Shown: positions 1 to 7,402, numbered from the stretch's first letter. The stretch: 15,419 nucleotides of DNA from Desulfobacterales bacterium (GCA_020345785.1 CP070771.1:350962-366380), one strand, 5' to 3'. Program-made: numbers and translations. The notes: a model not told the origin generated them from the sequence alone.

Positions 1-240
1 GTACCAGTTTCGAGTACCGTCCGAAATGGTCACGGGAGAGAAGGCAATATGTCCAATCACACGGCCATCCACTTCTGCGACGAGCGATATCGTGAGGGCC
101 TTGGCGACGCGTAGTGCAGCTATTATAAACTGCTCAGTGTGATTGCTGATCTCCAGGGTCCTAAATGCAGCGACAGTCACCTCGGTTATTGCGCTCACAT
201 CGGCATCGGTTTCGCTCCTGATTACGATCTTCAGATTCAT
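1..240 (-). CDS. GNAT-family N-acetyltransferase, N-terminal part (runs off left edge)
   Basis: The reverse strand has an open frame of 80 codons from an ATG at 238-240 to the window edge, with no stop. It begins MNLKIVIRSETDADVSAI and continues through VTVAAF, ISNHTEQFII and LVAEVDGRVIGHIAFSPV. This is the usual opening of YhbS-like GNAT acetyltransferases: beta1, the alpha1/alpha2 region, then the beta2-beta3 hairpin 'VAE.dG.ivGHiafSPV'. Such enzymes move an acetyl group from acetyl-CoA to an amine; the acetyl-CoA-binding motif A would lie beyond the edge and cannot be checked. A good Shine-Dalgarno (AGAGGAGA, 252-259 reversed) precedes the ATG and fixes the start. An attC-like palindrome sits immediately upstream (266-320), as at the front of an integron gene cassette. 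The family is fairly sure; the substrate is unknown. Confidence 0.8.
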   Translation of the reverse strand, partial: MNLKIVIRSETDADVSAITEVTVAAFRTLEISNHTEQFIIAALRVAKALTISLVAEVDGRVIGHIAFSPVTISDGTRNWY

Positions 241-265
241 TGGTTTCTTCTTTCTCCTCTTTGCT

Positions 266-320
266 GGCTAACGCTCTGGTTAACGGGCGGGCGGCGCTGA
301 GCGACACCAGCCGATAAACC
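266..320 (-). other. attC-like imperfect palindrome upstream of the GNAT gene
   Basis: Read on the reverse strand, the segment starts GGTTTAT and ends GCGTTAGCC, about 25 bases before the GNAT start codon. The ends pair partly (GGTTTAT with GTTAGCC, with wobbles and one mismatch). An inner arm CTGGT (306-310) pairs with ACCAG (276-280). The 55-base length, a GTTAGCC-type right box and a gene with its own ribosome site directly after that box are typical of an integron attC site followed by a cassette. The strict core GTTRRRY is not met at the sixth base, and the inner stem is short, so this is only a candidate. Confidence 0.35.
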
Positions 321-410
321 AAAATTGTTTGTAAAGTTTTACCGGATGAAATTGCTCCGTTTTAGCCCGTCCCAGTTCAACCAGTTGTTCTGCAAATTAG
401 TATTCGATTA

Positions 411-428
411 AGTATCCATCTGGATACT
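411..428. repeat. Perfect 18-bp palindrome
   Basis: AGTATCCATCTGGATACT has 8-bp arms (411-418 and 421-428) around TC. It lies 8 bases past the stop of the doubtful ORF at 436-675. There is no T-run after it on either strand, so it is not an ordinary intrinsic terminator. An operator or cruciform is possible; no function can be assigned. Confidence 0.5.
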
Positions 429-435
429 CCCCAAA

Positions 436-675
436 TCAACTACATGGCAGCTTCCCATTTTTAAGGGAATCAATAGTCAAGTTGAAAAACCTTGGAACAC
501 CCCAAGAAACATATGTCTCTTCTATCATAAAAGAAATAATATTCCATGTGACTGATTGTATGACCGTTTTATCGAAGCCTTTGATATTAGCAGCATCTGT
601 AAGAGTTTGATTTTTTACCTTAAAAAATTTTACCGTTTTGAAATTGTCAATGCAACAAAAACCTGTTTTCAACAA
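436..675 (-). CDS. Possible small hypothetical protein (79 aa), doubtful
   Basis: An AT-rich open frame on the reverse strand would start at TTG (673-675) directly after an in-frame TAG and end in TGA. No Shine-Dalgarno sequence is visible within 15 bases of the start. The protein (MLKTGFCCIDNFKTVKFF... ending SLKNGKLPCS) has no motif, signal peptide or membrane segment that I recognise. It may be a remnant of a longer gene or chance reading in AT-rich DNA. It is listed only because the 240-1010 stretch otherwise has no gene and the frame runs in the same direction as the cassette-like genes. Confidence 0.2.
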   Translation of the reverse strand: MLKTGFCCIDNFKTVKFFKVKNQTLTDAANIKGFDKTVIQSVTWNIISFMIEETYVSWGVPRFFNLTIDSLKNGKLPCS

Positions 676-1010
676 CTATTCACTATTCAATCTTTGTCTG
701 CCTTCCCTTGAAATTCAACCTTCCGCCGCATAGACGCGCGGCGGGTGCCTATACTGCAGACCGGCAAACCGTTATTAAAAAAATTAATACTTTTTAAACA
801 TCTTTATAGTTCAGGACGGTGCGGATCCTTTGAGACCAGGTTGCCGACTCAACGGCAGGGATGGACCATTTTCGGTCTAACTTTTAACATATTTAAATCA
901 TTATATATATTGTTAACCGCGATCCGTGTTGACTGCCGTGCTCTTGGAGCCGTTTTTCTGAAGGGAAATGGTACACTAATTGCAGAGTTTAAGACGGAGG
1001 AGATGCGAGT
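676..1010. other. Gene-free AT-rich leader region upstream of the pil genes
   Basis: I see no credible gene in these 335 bases. They contain a hairpin at 723-744 (arms CCGCCGC and GCGGCGG, 8-base loop), an AT tract around 890-910, and the Shine-Dalgarno GGAGGAG at 996-1002 that serves the PilX gene. The promoter of the pil operon should lie here, but no convincing -35/-10 pair with normal spacing was found. The open frame on the plus strand at 745-1080 overlaps the PilX start and has no protein-like features. Confidence 0.6.
723..744. repeat. GC-rich hairpin
   Basis: CCGCCGC (723-729) and GCGGCGG (738-744) form a perfect 7-bp stem with an 8-base loop inside otherwise AT-rich DNA. On the plus strand no T-run follows; on the minus strand it is followed by GAAGG. 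It could be a binding site or part of a longer leader RNA of the pil operon. Function unknown. Confidence 0.5.
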
Positions 1011-1655
1011 ATGCAAAAAACCAATTCAATCGGATACAATGAGAGAGGCTCGATCGCAGTTGTTGCCCTGGCAATGCTGACCATTCTGACCATCATCAGC
1101 TTTTCCGCTTCCAACACGGCGACTACGGAGATGCATTTGTCTACGAATACCCTGCTCTACGAAAGGGCATTTTATGCCGCCGAATCCGGGATGGAGCATG
1201 CCGTCGGGCTTCTGAGAATTCCTTTTATCCAACAGAATAACGTCAGTCTGGCCACCGGCAGCATCCCGGACTGGGATTTTGCACTTGTCGGGGCCACCGA
1301 CAGTTTTCCAACAGATGCCGACGGCAATCCAGTTCCGGACGGGGTCGGTGACTTTGAGGGCGGGGTGACCTGGCTGGCTTCGGAGATTGACGGCATTTCT
1401 TACAGCGTTACCCTGTGGAACAACAATGACGGTGGAAGTCCGACAGACGATACCGACGGGATTATATTTGCCAGGTCTGTCGCCGTGGGACCACGCGGCG
1501 CCGTCTGTCGAATAGAAACGATGCTCAACGGCAATGCGACCGGCCAGGCGATCACCGGTTATACGGCCCAGGAAGGGGCCGGCTCGGGAAAGAGTTACAC
1601 GTCCAATGACAGCGAAGCCATGAGCGACTTCGGGGATCAACTGGGCAGCCCCTGA
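1011..1655 (+). CDS. PilX-like type IV pilus minor pilin / assembly protein
   Basis: The 214-residue protein has an N-terminal hydrophobic segment (about residues 13-34, GSIAVVALAMLTILTIIS). This is followed by the pattern ATTEM...NTLLYERAFYAAESGMEHA, which matches the PilX N-terminal domain: no classic G-F-T-L-I-E box, but a conserved 'a..AfyaAEsG.e.A' helix. PilX-type proteins are thought to sit with other minor pilins and PilY1 at the pilus tip and prime pilus assembly in the inner membrane. The rest (about 70-214) is a Gly/Asp-rich globular part without cysteines. The ATG at 1011 is set by GGAGGAG eight bases upstream. The PilY1-like gene follows after 159 bases in the same direction, which supports the assignment. 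No PilV, PilW or FimU homologue is next to it. Confidence 0.75.
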   Translation: MQKTNSIGYNERGSIAVVALAMLTILTIISFSASNTATTEMHLSTNTLLYERAFYAAESGMEHAVGLLRIPFIQQNNVSLATGSIPDWDFALVGATDSFPTDADGNPVPDGVGDFEGGVTWLASEIDGISYSVTLWNNNDGGSPTDDTDGIIFARSVAVGPRGAVCRIETMLNGNATGQAITGYTAQEGAGSGKSYTSNDSEAMSDFGDQLGSP

Positions 1656-1814
1656 TTTCAAATGCCTTAACCGTTGAAGGTCAGCGGCCTGCTGCGTGAT
1701 TGGAGCCGATCATTGGAAAACGTTTTAAAAAGAATATGGGAGACGCCGTCACGAACCGGTGGCGGTTATCAAAAGCCGGTGCAGTCAATACCGGCCCAGC
1801 GGAGGGAAAGTTAG
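1656..1814 (+). other. Spacer between the PilX-like and PilY1-like genes
   Basis: This 159-base spacer holds no gene. It ends with the Shine-Dalgarno GGAGGG (1801-1806), eight bases before the GTG start at 1815. No terminator-like hairpin was seen, so cotranscription of the two pil genes is likely. Frames that cross it are shadows of the PilY1-like gene. Confidence 0.5.
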
Positions 1815-4800
1815 GTGATTCATATAAAGCAAAGAAAATTATCAGTCGACAGGTTAAGGGTCGGCCTAATTGTGGGTTTGACAGCCTGGCTCGTGGCCGT
1901 TTCGGCCGCTGCGGATTCGGACCAGGTCTTTTGCCCGGACACCGGGCACTACTACCAGAGAATCGACACAGCCAGGACGTGGGATGCCGCCAAGGCCTAT
2001 TGCGAAACCCTCGTGAGTCCCGACGGCAAAAGCAACGGATATCTGGCAACCATCACTTCTGACGAGGAGGACCAATTCGTTAGTCATTTGACCAGCCGCG
2101 GCTCGAATGCGTGGCTCGGCGGCAGTGACGACTATGACGAAGGCACCTGGCGGTGGGAAACCGGGCCCGAGGCCGGTCAGCAATTCTGGGAAGGACGCGG
2201 CAGTGGTAACGGAGGTTATGCTGTTAACGGGATGTATACGGGCTGGATGGACAACACAGAACCCAATGACTATAACGGCAGCGAAGATCATCTTCAGATG
2301 GTGCGCAGCAGACGGTACGGTGACGACGGGTGGAACGATATGGTGGGAACCGCCACATTGTCGTTTATTTGTGAATTTGACAGCAGCATCTATTACACCA
2401 TCACGGCTACGGCCGGTGAAAACGGCAGCATCGATCCGGCCGGTGATGCCCTGGGAAAGGTCAACGTGGAAGCAGGAATCGACCAGACGTTTACTTTCGT
2501 CCCGGATGCCGGTTACAAAGTCGATACGGTGCTGGTGGACGGCGGGTTGGTGATTCCGGTCAACAACCAGTATACCATTCAAGACGTCGCCGCCGACCAC
2601 ACCATTGAGATCACCTTTGCTTTGAACACCCACACCTTGAGCGCCACCGCCGGCGCCAACGGCAGCATCTCGCCCGCCGGGGGAATAACCGTGCAGGACG
2701 GCGCCGACAAAACGTTTACCGTTACCGCCGCCAGCGGTTACCAGGTCAGTCAATTGCTGGTGGACGGCGCAGCGGCGGAGCTGCTGGCCGGGCAATATAC
2801 CTTTACCAATGTAAAAGCGGACCATTCAATCGCGGTCTCATTTGAGGCGGTTCCGACGGAGGAGGACCCGGTTTTAGATGGCGTCGTTCCCGGCTGTATG
2901 GCCAATACCACTACGGACTACAACGGCAGTTTCAATGCCGGTGATTTAAACCTTCTCAACACATATGTTGAAGACGGTCAGCTCGTCTTGAAAACGGGCA
3001 TCCAGGCCATCGATCCGGAAAACATCGTCGTTCCGTTTACCCAGCAGGTCGCTGTCAACTTTCTCTACGAAGGGGGAGGGTTCGAATTGACAAATTTCGG
3101 TTGGATGCTGGCCGAAGAAGGCGTCGGCGGCACAAAGCATGAAATTTATCATGAGGTCAACGACAACAACGATAACGGTGTGTTGGATGTTTCCAAAAAC
3201 GACAACTCCGACCGCTTCGGCGACACCAACGGAGACGGTGTGGTCGATGTACTCGACAACCGGGTGGTGCTGGGAACTTTCGACGGCGGCACCGAACTGG
3301 TTTTTTACATCCAGTGCCCGAACCAAAACAAAACCTATTATACCAAGACCGCCTGGAACGAGGATGTATATGATTCCAGGAGCGGGGAATGCGATGCGAA
3401 CGAATTCAGCAAAACCTATTATCTCGGACTGCCGATGGAAGTACAGACCAGCTGCACTTACGAAAGCAACTGGATGGATTCTTCAGCTTTAGCCCGCGTT
3501 GAAGACCTTATGGGATTGGATTTCACCACTGATGACACCGCCACCCTGAATGTCAAGCGGGGTGAAAGATTTCCCCACGTGATCGTCGGCGCTCCGACCA
3601 GCAGACCCAATGAATGGATCCTGGGCTGGGAGGATTTAAAAGGCGGCGGCGATATGGACCACAACGACCTGGTATTTCAAATCGAGCGTCAAACCGGCGG
3701 CACGGCCCAGTTGACGGCTGAAAACGCTATTACGCCCGGCGCTGAAGAAGCTTACTTCACCGGCGTGACCCTGCAAGTGTATGACAGCATGCCCTGCCCG
3801 GGCAAGACCGATATCACCTATTATCTGTCGATTGATTACGGCCTCAACTGGACTGAAATCACGGCTTGGGACGAGGTCTATGCCTTTTCAGTGAATGCCG
3901 AAGGGGGCCTCGACCTGGGCGACAAGATCGACAACTGGACACCGGGAAATCCGGTCGATACCTATCGGACCATCCGGGTGGATTTTGCCAGCATGGGCAT
4001 TGCCGGTAGGGGACTGCTCTGGAAGGCCGAGCTGAAAAGCGAGGACGAAGACTGCCAGCCCAAAATCGTTGATCTGCAGCTGGATACCAGTATCGCCACC
4101 CATGGCTCCTTCTCACGCAGCTCACCGGTAGTCAAAGGCAACGTGATTTACTCGGGCAGTTATGAGACCCCGGCCTTCAGCTGGACGGACAAGGTCATGC
4201 GGGGCCATCTGACGGCCACCCGGCTATACGATCCCATCGATCCCGGGGCAACCGAGGAGCTGCTGCTCTGGGATGCCGGCGAGGCTTTGAGTACCAGGTC
4301 TCCCGCCTCCCGGGTCATTTACTTCCCGCATATTACAAGCGGTGCGGTGGCCGATGAAACCCTCGGCACCGGTGACGGCACCACCCGAACCTTTAGCGGA
4401 ACCCTGGCCCATAATCCGATTTCGGCCACCACCTTGGTCATCACCGACCAGCGCGAATCATTTCAGGACAAGCACACGGATGTTCTGGTTGGCAGCCTGG
4501 GAGGCAGCGGAACCATCAACCGCTTCACCGGAGAATATCAAATTACGTTTAACACGGCTCCCGGCAACAATGTTGTGATCAAGGCCGCTTATGATTATTA
4601 TGCCACGTCGAGCACCTTAATGCCGTTTACGGCCGCCAACGTCACCAATTCGATGCTGGGTATCGACGCCAGAGAGCTGGTACCGACCGGCTACGTGTAT
4701 GATTTCAATGAAGACAACCAGATCGACGAAACCGACGGTGACTGGCTGGTCAATTGGGTTCGGGGCTACAAGGACGGAGCGGGCATCTCCAAAGAATGGC

Positions 4801-6329
4801 TGCTGGGACCCGTTGACCACTCGGTTCCGGCCGTGGCCTCGCCCCCTGGACTGCCGGCCTGGTACTTCGGGTCGGCCACCACCGAGGAAGAGCGCGAAAG
4901 CTACACGGCCTTCAAGAACCAGTATGCCGACCGACAGACATCAGTCTACGTGGGGTCCCGCGACGGCATGCTGCACGCCTTTGATGCCGGAAAATTCCGC
5001 CACGGCGACAACCCGGCGACCACCACGGTGAAAGAAGAAAGAGGCTATTTCGAATGGGAAGACCGCTCGGCGGACTGTCCGGATTATTGCAGCGCCGATT
5101 GCTCGAACTGCCCCGATTACGGCACGGGTGAAGAACTGTGGGCCTTTATCCCGGCCAATCTCATGCCCCGGCTGAAAAACAACCGGCTGGAACTCGACGA
5201 TCAGGCCTACGTCGATGCGTCTCCGGCTCTGGCCGATGTGAGAATCAACGGTACCTGGAAAACCGTGCTTCTGTCGGCGGAGGGCAACGGAGGGGACACC
5301 ATTTTCTGCCTGGATGTCACCAATCCGACCTCCCCGTCGTTTATGTGGGAATTTGCCGATCCGGATCTGTTCCGCAGCCGGTCGTCCCCGTCGGTGGCTA
5401 AAATCGGCCGAATTCTGGTGAACGGATCCGCCCAGTGGGTCGCCTTCTTTGTTTCGGGCAAGACCTACGACGCGAGCCTTTATCCATCCATCTACATCAT
5501 TGCAATCGCCGACGGCAGTGTGGTGGAGCGGATCTTTTTGGATGCCGAGACCGACGGAGTGGGCGGCGTGCCCAGCGGACAGCCCACCGTAGTCGATTCG
5601 GACGGCAACGGGTATGTGGACCGGCTGTATATCGGCACGGATAAGGGATTCCTTTACAAGGTCAATATTCCCGACGACCCCGACACGGCGAAATATCCCA
5701 TCAGTCATTGTGTCATCAACCGAGATTACATGGACGACGACGACAATATCCTGCCGATGGATCGACGCACGCAACCGATCTACGGTTCTCCCGTGGCAGT
5801 GGTCGAAAACGGCATCACCCGCAACGGCGAGCTGTTATACAACATCATGATCTTTTTCGGCACCGGGGACAGCCCCTATTACGATGAGGACATCAACACG
5901 GCGGCCACCCGCTACAACTTCTTCGCCTATCGGGACGCGACCCGCAAGGGACAGTGCGACGAAAATACCGTGTTCCTGGACTGGTTTTATGAGCTGCCCG
6001 AGGGGCACCGGGTCTTTGCTTCTGCCTTCGCGTCAGCCGGAAACATTTATTTCGGCACCTCGACCTCGGAGACCGAGGATCCGTGCGAAGGGGGCGGCAG
6101 CGTGGACAGCAACCAGGGGAAAATCTACGCTTTTACAACCCAAGGCGTGCCGGTTGTTGAAAAAACCGTCGGCAACGTCGTGCTCTCACCCCTGGTAGAA
6201 GATGAGCACCTTTACATCAAAACCCAGAAATCCGGTCTGCGATCCTTTGGCAGCGGCCAATACAACAACCATAGCCTGCTCGGGGGACTGCCCGAAATTC
6301 GGCGCCAGTTGTGGCGGGAATTGAATTAA
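1815..6329 (+). CDS. PilY1-like pilus tip adhesin with C-type lectin domain
   Basis: This is a 1504-residue exported protein. Start: GTG at 1815, with GGAGGG eight bases upstream. Residues 1-33 form a signal peptide (VSAAA|DSD). Residues 39-188 are a C-type lectin-like domain with WLGGSDD, the calcium/sugar motif EPN (149-151) and WND (173-175). Two similar bacterial repeat domains follow (about 193-267 and 270-345; each has 'TATAG.NGSI.PAG'). EF-hand-like Asp-rich stretches lie near 445-480. A DUF4114-like motif (WILGWEDLKGGGDMDHNDLVF) lies near 600-622. The C-terminal half (about 1040-1480) is the PilY1 beta-propeller, with YVGSRDGMLHAFD, GEELWAFIP and the calcium loop D1261-S-D1263-G-N1265-...-D1269. 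PilY1 proteins act at the pilus tip, controlling extension/retraction and surface adhesion. Two oddities are a beta-rich insert (about 850-930) and a Cys cluster (1088-1099). The family is clear; the ligand is inferred. Confidence 0.9.
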   Translation: MIHIKQRKLSVDRLRVGLIVGLTAWLVAVSAAADSDQVFCPDTGHYYQRIDTARTWDAAKAYCETLVSPDGKSNGYLATITSDEEDQFVSHLTSRGSNAWLGGSDDYDEGTWRWETGPEAGQQFWEGRGSGNGGYAVNGMYTGWMDNTEPNDYNGSEDHLQMVRSRRYGDDGWNDMVGTATLSFICEFDSSIYYTITATAGENGSIDPAGDALGKVNVEAGIDQTFTFVPDAGYKVDTVLVDGGLVIPVNNQYTIQDVAADHTIEITFALNTHTLSATAGANGSISPAGGITVQDGADKTFTVTAASGYQVSQLLVDGAAAELLAGQYTFTNVKADHSIAVSFEAVPTEEDPVLDGVVPGCMANTTTDYNGSFNAGDLNLLNTYVEDGQLVLKTGIQAIDPENIVVPFTQQVAVNFLYEGGGFELTNFGWMLAEEGVGGTKHEIYHEVNDNNDNGVLDVSKNDNSDRFGDTNGDGVVDVLDNRVVLGTFDGGTELVFYIQCPNQNKTYYTKTAWNEDVYDSRSGECDANEFSKTYYLGLPMEVQTSCTYESNWMDSSALARVEDLMGLDFTTDDTATLNVKRGERFPHVIVGAPTSRPNEWILGWEDLKGGGDMDHNDLVFQIERQTGGTAQLTAENAITPGAEEAYFTGVTLQVYDSMPCPGKTDITYYLSIDYGLNWTEITAWDEVYAFSVNAEGGLDLGDKIDNWTPGNPVDTYRTIRVDFASMGIAGRGLLWKAELKSEDEDCQPKIVDLQLDTSIATHGSFSRSSPVVKGNVIYSGSYETPAFSWTDKVMRGHLTATRLYDPIDPGATEELLLWDAGEALSTRSPASRVIYFPHITSGAVADETLGTGDGTTRTFSGTLAHNPISATTLVITDQRESFQDKHTDVLVGSLGGSGTINRFTGEYQITFNTAPGNNVVIKAAYDYYATSSTLMPFTAANVTNSMLGIDARELVPTGYVYDFNEDNQIDETDGDWLVNWVRGYKDGAGISKEWLLGPVDHSVPAVASPPGLPAWYFGSATTEEERESYTAFKNQYADRQTSVYVGSRDGMLHAFDAGKFRHGDNPATTTVKEERGYFEWEDRSADCPDYCSADCSNCPDYGTGEELWAFIPANLMPRLKNNRLELDDQAYVDASPALADVRINGTWKTVLLSAEGNGGDTIFCLDVTNPTSPSFMWEFADPDLFRSRSSPSVAKIGRILVNGSAQWVAFFVSGKTYDASLYPSIYIIAIADGSVVERIFLDAETDGVGGVPSGQPTVVDSDGNGYVDRLYIGTDKGFLYKVNIPDDPDTAKYPISHCVINRDYMDDDDNILPMDRRTQPIYGSPVAVVENGITRNGELLYNIMIFFGTGDSPYYDEDINTAATRYNFFAYRDATRKGQCDENTVFLDWFYELPEGHRVFASAFASAGNIYFGTSTSETEDPCEGGGSVDSNQGKIYAFTTQGVPVVEKTVGNVVLSPLVEDEHLYIKTQKSGLRSFGSGQYNNHSLLGGLPEIRRQLWRELN

Positions 6330-6342
6330 AACGCTATTTTTG

Positions 6343-6409
6343 TTTCATAACGAAGCTGCTCAGGGTCGGCGCTTTTTTCCGTCGTCCCTCGCAGCAGGAG
6401 GATCAGGAA
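6343..6409 (-). other. attC-like palindrome after the STAS-like gene
   Basis: On the reverse strand the gene's stop codon opens an imperfect palindrome that ends in CGTTATGAA. Outer ends TTC and GAA pair. The inner arms GCTGC (6355-6359) with GCAGC (6391-6395) and AGGG (6362-6365) with CCCT (6386-6389) pair with unpaired bases between them. This is the layout of an attC site (R''-L''-L'-R') at the end of a cassette. It lies between two convergent genes and could instead be a weak transcription terminator. It resembles the clearer site at 6805-6893 in position and orientation. Confidence 0.35.
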
Positions 6410-6789
6410 GTATCTGGTTCGAGCGATCTCGCCCAACGGATGGCCTTCTCATAGTCCCGAAAAACTCGAAACTCTGTGCGTGAATCCTGGCGAAAGACCT
6501 CGAACACGCGAGCCATCCCGAAATCGACATCACGCTGGGTGACGAAAGCTATTTTTAAAGGAGGTGTCGCGGGCTGGTTGCAAAGAATGAATCGAGCGAT
6601 TTCTTGGGTATCTGAGAAGGAAACATCAAACTGTGCTTCTCGGAAATCCCAGACCGCAGACCTTCCTAACCAACCTGGAGTTTTCCAAAGCGCTGATGCC
6701 CCTTCTTGAGCGTCGCTGAGCCGAAGAATTCCTGAGCAGGAAGCAATAGCCAAACCAGTTTCCGGCTCAATTTGAATCGATATGGCCAT
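6403..6789 (-). CDS. Small STAS/SpoIIAA-like protein (128 aa), cassette gene
   Basis: This is a soluble protein of 128 residues without signal peptide or membrane segment. It begins MAISIQIEPETGLAIASCSG and has alternating beta-strand/helix character. A central strand SAVWDFREAQFDV is followed by a helix (DTQEIARFIL), a strand (LKIAFVTQRD) and a C-terminal helix (EKAIRWARSL). That order fits the STAS/SpoIIAA-like fold, a family of small regulatory or lipid-binding proteins of mostly unknown role. The assignment is by pattern only. ATG at 6787-6789 is preceded by GGAGAGATA, a good ribosome site. The gene lies between two attC-like sites, so it has the form of a single-gene integron cassette. 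It converges on the PilY1-like gene with 73 bases between the two stops. Confidence 0.55.
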   Translation of the reverse strand: MAISIQIEPETGLAIASCSGILRLSDAQEGASALWKTPGWLGRSAVWDFREAQFDVSFSDTQEIARFILCNQPATPPLKIAFVTQRDVDFGMARVFEVFRQDSRTEFRVFRDYEKAIRWARSLEPDTS

Positions 6790-6804
6790 TATCTCTCCAG
6801 TTTT

Positions 6805-6893
6805 GCCTGACGCCGCAAATCACCGGCGGGAAAAAACCAAGACGAGAAATGATCGTCGCTTTCTGACGTCCGAGTGAATTTGCCTTGTTAAGC
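6805..6893 (-). other. Candidate integron attC site between the TIR and STAS-like genes
   Basis: On the reverse strand the 89-base segment starts with GCTTAAC (fits the R'' consensus RYYYAAC and contains the TIR stop codon). It ends with GTCAGGC (R' consensus GTTRRRY with one change). Between them, the left arm GCAAAT-T-CAC-T-CGG (6883 down to 6870) pairs with CGG, CAC and GCAAAT at 6815-6826 on the plus strand. That leaves two single unpaired bases on one arm. Conserved structure with extrahelical bases, a start at the stop codon of one gene and an end about 15 bases before the next start are the hallmarks of attC sites. This is the best of four candidates in the window. Confidence 0.6.
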
Positions 6894-7379
6894 GATTTCT
6901 TCTGCCATCGCATCTAAGAAATCCTCCACCTCAGGAGAATCAAGATTCTTGTTTCGTAATTGACGAAAGTCCTTCATGTGTATATTTCTCACCTCTTGGG
7001 ATGCTTTGTTCAGCTTTTTGTTGAAATCGGCTTCTACTCCATCCTCCTTGAAAGTGCTCTTAAATTCTTTACACGTTCTGAAGTAAATAGGCAAAATCTT
7101 CTTGCCGTCTGCGCATGCCATTTGCAACTCAAATATGCACATCCTGCTATTGAAGTAGGAGGGAGTCAAAATCGCTAAAAAACAATCAGATTCTTTAATC
7201 AAGCGCTCAATCTCTTTTCTCCAATCAGCTCCCCATCTCAGTGATAACGTATCGAAATATATCTCACAGTCTTTCCCAATAACCTGTGACATCACAATCT
7301 TAAAAGCCTGTCGCAGATTAGTTACCTTATTCGCAGGTGATTGGTCATCAAGCCGTGCATAACTCCAGAAAATCTTCAT
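6888..7379 (-). CDS. TIR-domain protein (163 aa), possible NAD-degrading effector, cassette gene
   Basis: The protein is essentially one TIR domain. It opens KIFWSYARLDD (box 1). YFDTLSLRWGADWRKEIERLIKESD follows at residues 41-65, then FLAILTPSYFNSRMCIFELQMA at 67-88. Glu84 in CIFELQ is at the place of the catalytic glutamate of TIR NADases. Bacterial TIR proteins cleave or cyclise NAD, often as abortive anti-phage effectors; others mainly scaffold. About 75 charged residues follow the core and carry no second domain that I recognise, and no partner sensor (Thoeris ThsA, SIR2, Ago) is adjacent. The start ATG has GGAG eight bases upstream. Attc-like palindromes lie on both sides, so the gene may be a mobile cassette and self-sufficient. 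Toxicity and NADase activity are inferred. Confidence 0.75.
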   Translation of the reverse strand: MKIFWSYARLDDQSPANKVTNLRQAFKIVMSQVIGKDCEIYFDTLSLRWGADWRKEIERLIKESDCFLAILTPSYFNSRMCIFELQMACADGKKILPIYFRTCKEFKSTFKEDGVEADFNKKLNKASQEVRNIHMKDFRQLRNKNLDSPEVEDFLDAMAEEIA

Positions 7380-7402
7380 TCTTCAATCTCCACTCGCTAT
7401 CG

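Noticed and set aside
929..977. TTGACT ... TACACT as a promoter for the pil genes
   Set aside because: The two boxes are 37 bases apart, far beyond the 16-18 needed for sigma-70. No sigma-54 GG-N10-GC pair was found either.
745..1080. 111-codon plus-strand frame ahead of the PilX-like gene
   Set aside because: It overlaps the well-supported PilX start, has no ribosome site and no protein-like features.
1815..6329. Long minus-strand frames inside the pil gene (for example 1866-2825 and 4941-5774)
   Set aside because: They are shadows of the GC-biased PilY1-like coding sequence and show no domain or start signal.
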